Assembly (NCBI GenBank): GCA_002427535.1
Contig: DIRK01000036.1
Span: 21,725-28,604, forward strand
Direction of reading: 5' to 3'
Length of the DNA stretch: 6,880 nucleotides
Source: Mageeibacillus sp. UBA5438
Lineage (GTDB): Bacteria; Bacillota; Clostridia; Saccharofermentanales; DTU023
In this document: positions 5,562-6,880 of the stretch, piece by piece
Layout of the letters: the number at the start of each line of letters is the position of its first letter
Numbering within the stretch: the stretch's first letter is position 1
Notes under the pieces: generated by a model
Seen by the model: only the letters and a program-made list of their open reading frames with translations
The model's database searches: none
Told to the model about the DNA's origin: nothing
Translations under genes and position numbers: made by a program

Positions 5562-6880
5562 ATGAGTGAATCAACGAATGACAAGAAGAAGGATCAGGCG
5601 GACGAGCTTAGAAAGAGTTTAAGTTTTTCTTTTAAAAATCTCTGGGATCCCGATAACAAAGAAGAGATCGAGGCCGTGATGGCTTTTACGGAAGACTACA
5701 AGGTGGCGCTCGATGAGGGGAAGACAGAGCGCGAGTTTGTTGACTTTTCCGTGAAACTGTTAGAAGAAAACGGCTACCGCGCCTTTGATTCGGACGCGCC
5801 TTTAAAACCGGGCGACCGCGTGTATGAAACGGTCCACGGTAAGGGGATTGTCGCGGCCGTGATCGGTACCTCCGATCCTTTGGAAGGCTTCAACATGATC
5901 GGCGCGCATGTCGATTCACCGAGGCTCGACCTTAAGCCGAACCCGATGTATGAGTCCGACGATTTGACCTTGTTAAAGACGCATTACTACGGCGGGATTA
6001 AGAAGTACCAGTGGGCCGCGACCGCTTTGTCACTCCACGGCGTTGTGATCTTAAAAGACGGTACAACCGTGAAGCTTTCAATCGGCGAAAATGAAGGCGA
6101 TCCCGTTTTTTCAATCACGGATCTTTTGCCGCACCTGGGCGCGGACCAGATGAAGAAAACGGGCGCGGAGGTCATTGAAGGTGAAGAGTTGAATGTATTG
6201 ATCGGGAGCATGCCTTTCCCGGGAGGCGAGAATGTCAAAGAGCGCTTTAAGTTAGGCGTGTTGAATCTTCTCTATGAACAGTACGGCATCACGGAGCGCG
6301 ATCTTGTCACGGCGGAGATTGAAATCGTTCCCGCGACCAAGGCGCGCTGTGTCGGTTTTGACCGCTCCATGGTCGGAGGCTACGGTCAGGATGACCGCGT
6401 CTGCGCCTATACGGCTTTAAGAGCCCTTTTAGACGCCGAAACGCCTTTGAAGCGTACGGGCATGGTTATTCTCTACGATAAAGAGGAGACGGGGTCAGGC
6501 GGGATTACAGGCGCGCGTTCGCAACTTTTCCCCTCGATTCAGCGCCGCATGGTGCGCGCCATGTTAGGCCGCGAACCTTCGGCGATTGAGCTGCAGGACC
6601 AGATTGAAAAATCGACGATGCTCTCCTCTGACGTGTCCAACGCCTACGATCCGACCTTCGCATCGGTATCCGATCCGAAGAACAACACCTATGCCGGCCG
6701 CGGCATCGCCTTTTTCAAATACACGGGCGCGCGCGGTAAGGGCGGCACTTCAGATGCCAACGCAGAATACTTCAATGAAGTGACACGCCTCCTGGACGAA
6801 CACGACGTACCCTGGCAGACCGGGGAACTCGGTCGTGTCGATCAGGGCGGCGGCGGGACGGTCGCGATTTACCAGGCGGA
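5562..6880 (+). CDS. M18 family zinc aminopeptidase, 3'-truncated by window edge
   Basis: Metallo-aminopeptidase of family M18 (aspartyl aminopeptidase/aminopeptidase I group), a cytoplasmic enzyme that removes N-terminal residues, classically acidic ones, from peptides. The frame is open from ATG 5562 to the edge: 439 full codons and two bases. I translated it directly. Key sites are H116 and D118 in GAHVDSPRLDLKP, H141 in HYYGGIKKYQW, D277-D278 in GYGQDDR, the E308-E309 pair in YDKEETGS, and D357 in SSDVSNAYDP, which together hold the two-metal centre and catalytic glutamate. GKGGTSDANAEY and ELGRVDQGGGGTVA follow. Clostridial relatives have about 465 residues, so some 25-30, including the last metal-ligand histidine, lie outside. 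The N-terminus (NLWDPDNKEEI, EGKTEREFV) resembles the clostridial group annotated as apeA. No signal peptide is seen. It sits 27 nt after the scaffold gene and is probably cotranscribed; no direct role in Fe-S assembly is implied. Substrate preference cannot be read from the sequence. Confidence 0.93.
   Translation, partial: MSESTNDKKKDQADELRKSLSFSFKNLWDPDNKEEIEAVMAFTEDYKVALDEGKTEREFVDFSVKLLEENGYRAFDSDAPLKPGDRVYETVHGKGIVAAVIGTSDPLEGFNMIGAHVDSPRLDLKPNPMYESDDLTLLKTHYYGGIKKYQWAATALSLHGVVILKDGTTVKLSIGENEGDPVFSITDLLPHLGADQMKKTGAEVIEGEELNVLIGSMPFPGGENVKERFKLGVLNLLYEQYGITERDLVTAEIEIVPATKARCVGFDRSMVGGYGQDDRVCAYTALRALLDAETPLKRTGMVILYDKEETGSGGITGARSQLFPSIQRRMVRAMLGREPSAIELQDQIEKSTMLSSDVSNAYDPTFASVSDPKNNTYAGRGIAFFKYTGARGKGGTSDANAEYFNEVTRLLDEHDVPWQTGELGRVDQGGGGTVAIYQA

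Noticed and set aside
6586..6783. Small + strand frame of 65 codons inside the peptidase gene.
   Set aside because: It lies wholly inside the M18 gene in another frame, is rich in Arg/Pro/Thr and lacks a ribosome binding site.
1..6880. Search for a defence system, mobile element, CRISPR array, riboswitch or new multi-gene system.
   Set aside because: Every gene is a recognisable housekeeping family with intact motifs, the only larger gap is 96 bases, and no repeats, integrase or transposase signatures are present.

Overview
The window is an ordinary-looking chromosomal stretch from what is probably an anaerobic low-to-mid G+C Gram-positive bacterium (Firmicutes, Clostridia-like). The reasons are strong purine-rich ribosome binding sites (AAAGGAGG before glyA, GGGAGGA before the iscU-type gene), all genes on one strand with tiny gaps or overlaps, an ISC/NIF-type cysteine desulfurase plus U-type scaffold pair, and an M18 aminopeptidase of the clostridial type. 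Base composition is around half G+C by eye. I cannot name a genus.

Layout, all on the + strand: (1) 1-1137, the C-terminal three quarters of a TrkH-type potassium transporter, cut by the left edge; (2) 1138-1233, a short AT-rich gap with a possible promoter, a perfect 7-bp dyad and a strong ribosome binding site; (3) 1234-2478 glyA, serine hydroxymethyltransferase; (4) 2465-3805 rarA, an AAA+ ATPase of replication-fork maintenance, overlapping glyA by 14 nt; (5) 3795-5075, a NifS/IscS cysteine desulfurase overlapping rarA by 11 nt; (6) 5106-5534, an IscU/NifU-type iron-sulfur scaffold; (7) 5562-6880, an M18 zinc aminopeptidase running off the right edge. There is no gene-free stretch over 300 bases, and I saw no tRNA, rRNA, CRISPR array, insertion sequence or phage gene.

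Genes 3 to 7 look like one transcription unit: neighbours overlap or are 27-30 nt apart and no convincing terminator lies between them. NifS and the U-type protein act together: the desulfurase takes sulfur from cysteine as an enzyme-bound persulfide and passes it to the scaffold, where [2Fe-2S]/[4Fe-4S] clusters are built. rarA next to a cysteine desulfurase is a known Firmicutes arrangement (in Bacillus subtilis rarA/yrvN, cymR, yrvO, mnmA), but here the Rrf2-type regulator gene between them is absent and neither it nor mnmA is in view. Nothing in the window looks like a new biological system. The most notable unexplained signals are a perfect 12-bp-stem hairpin early in rarA, a dyad over the presumed glyA promoter, and a hairpin in nifS that hides a perfect Shine-Dalgarno sequence.
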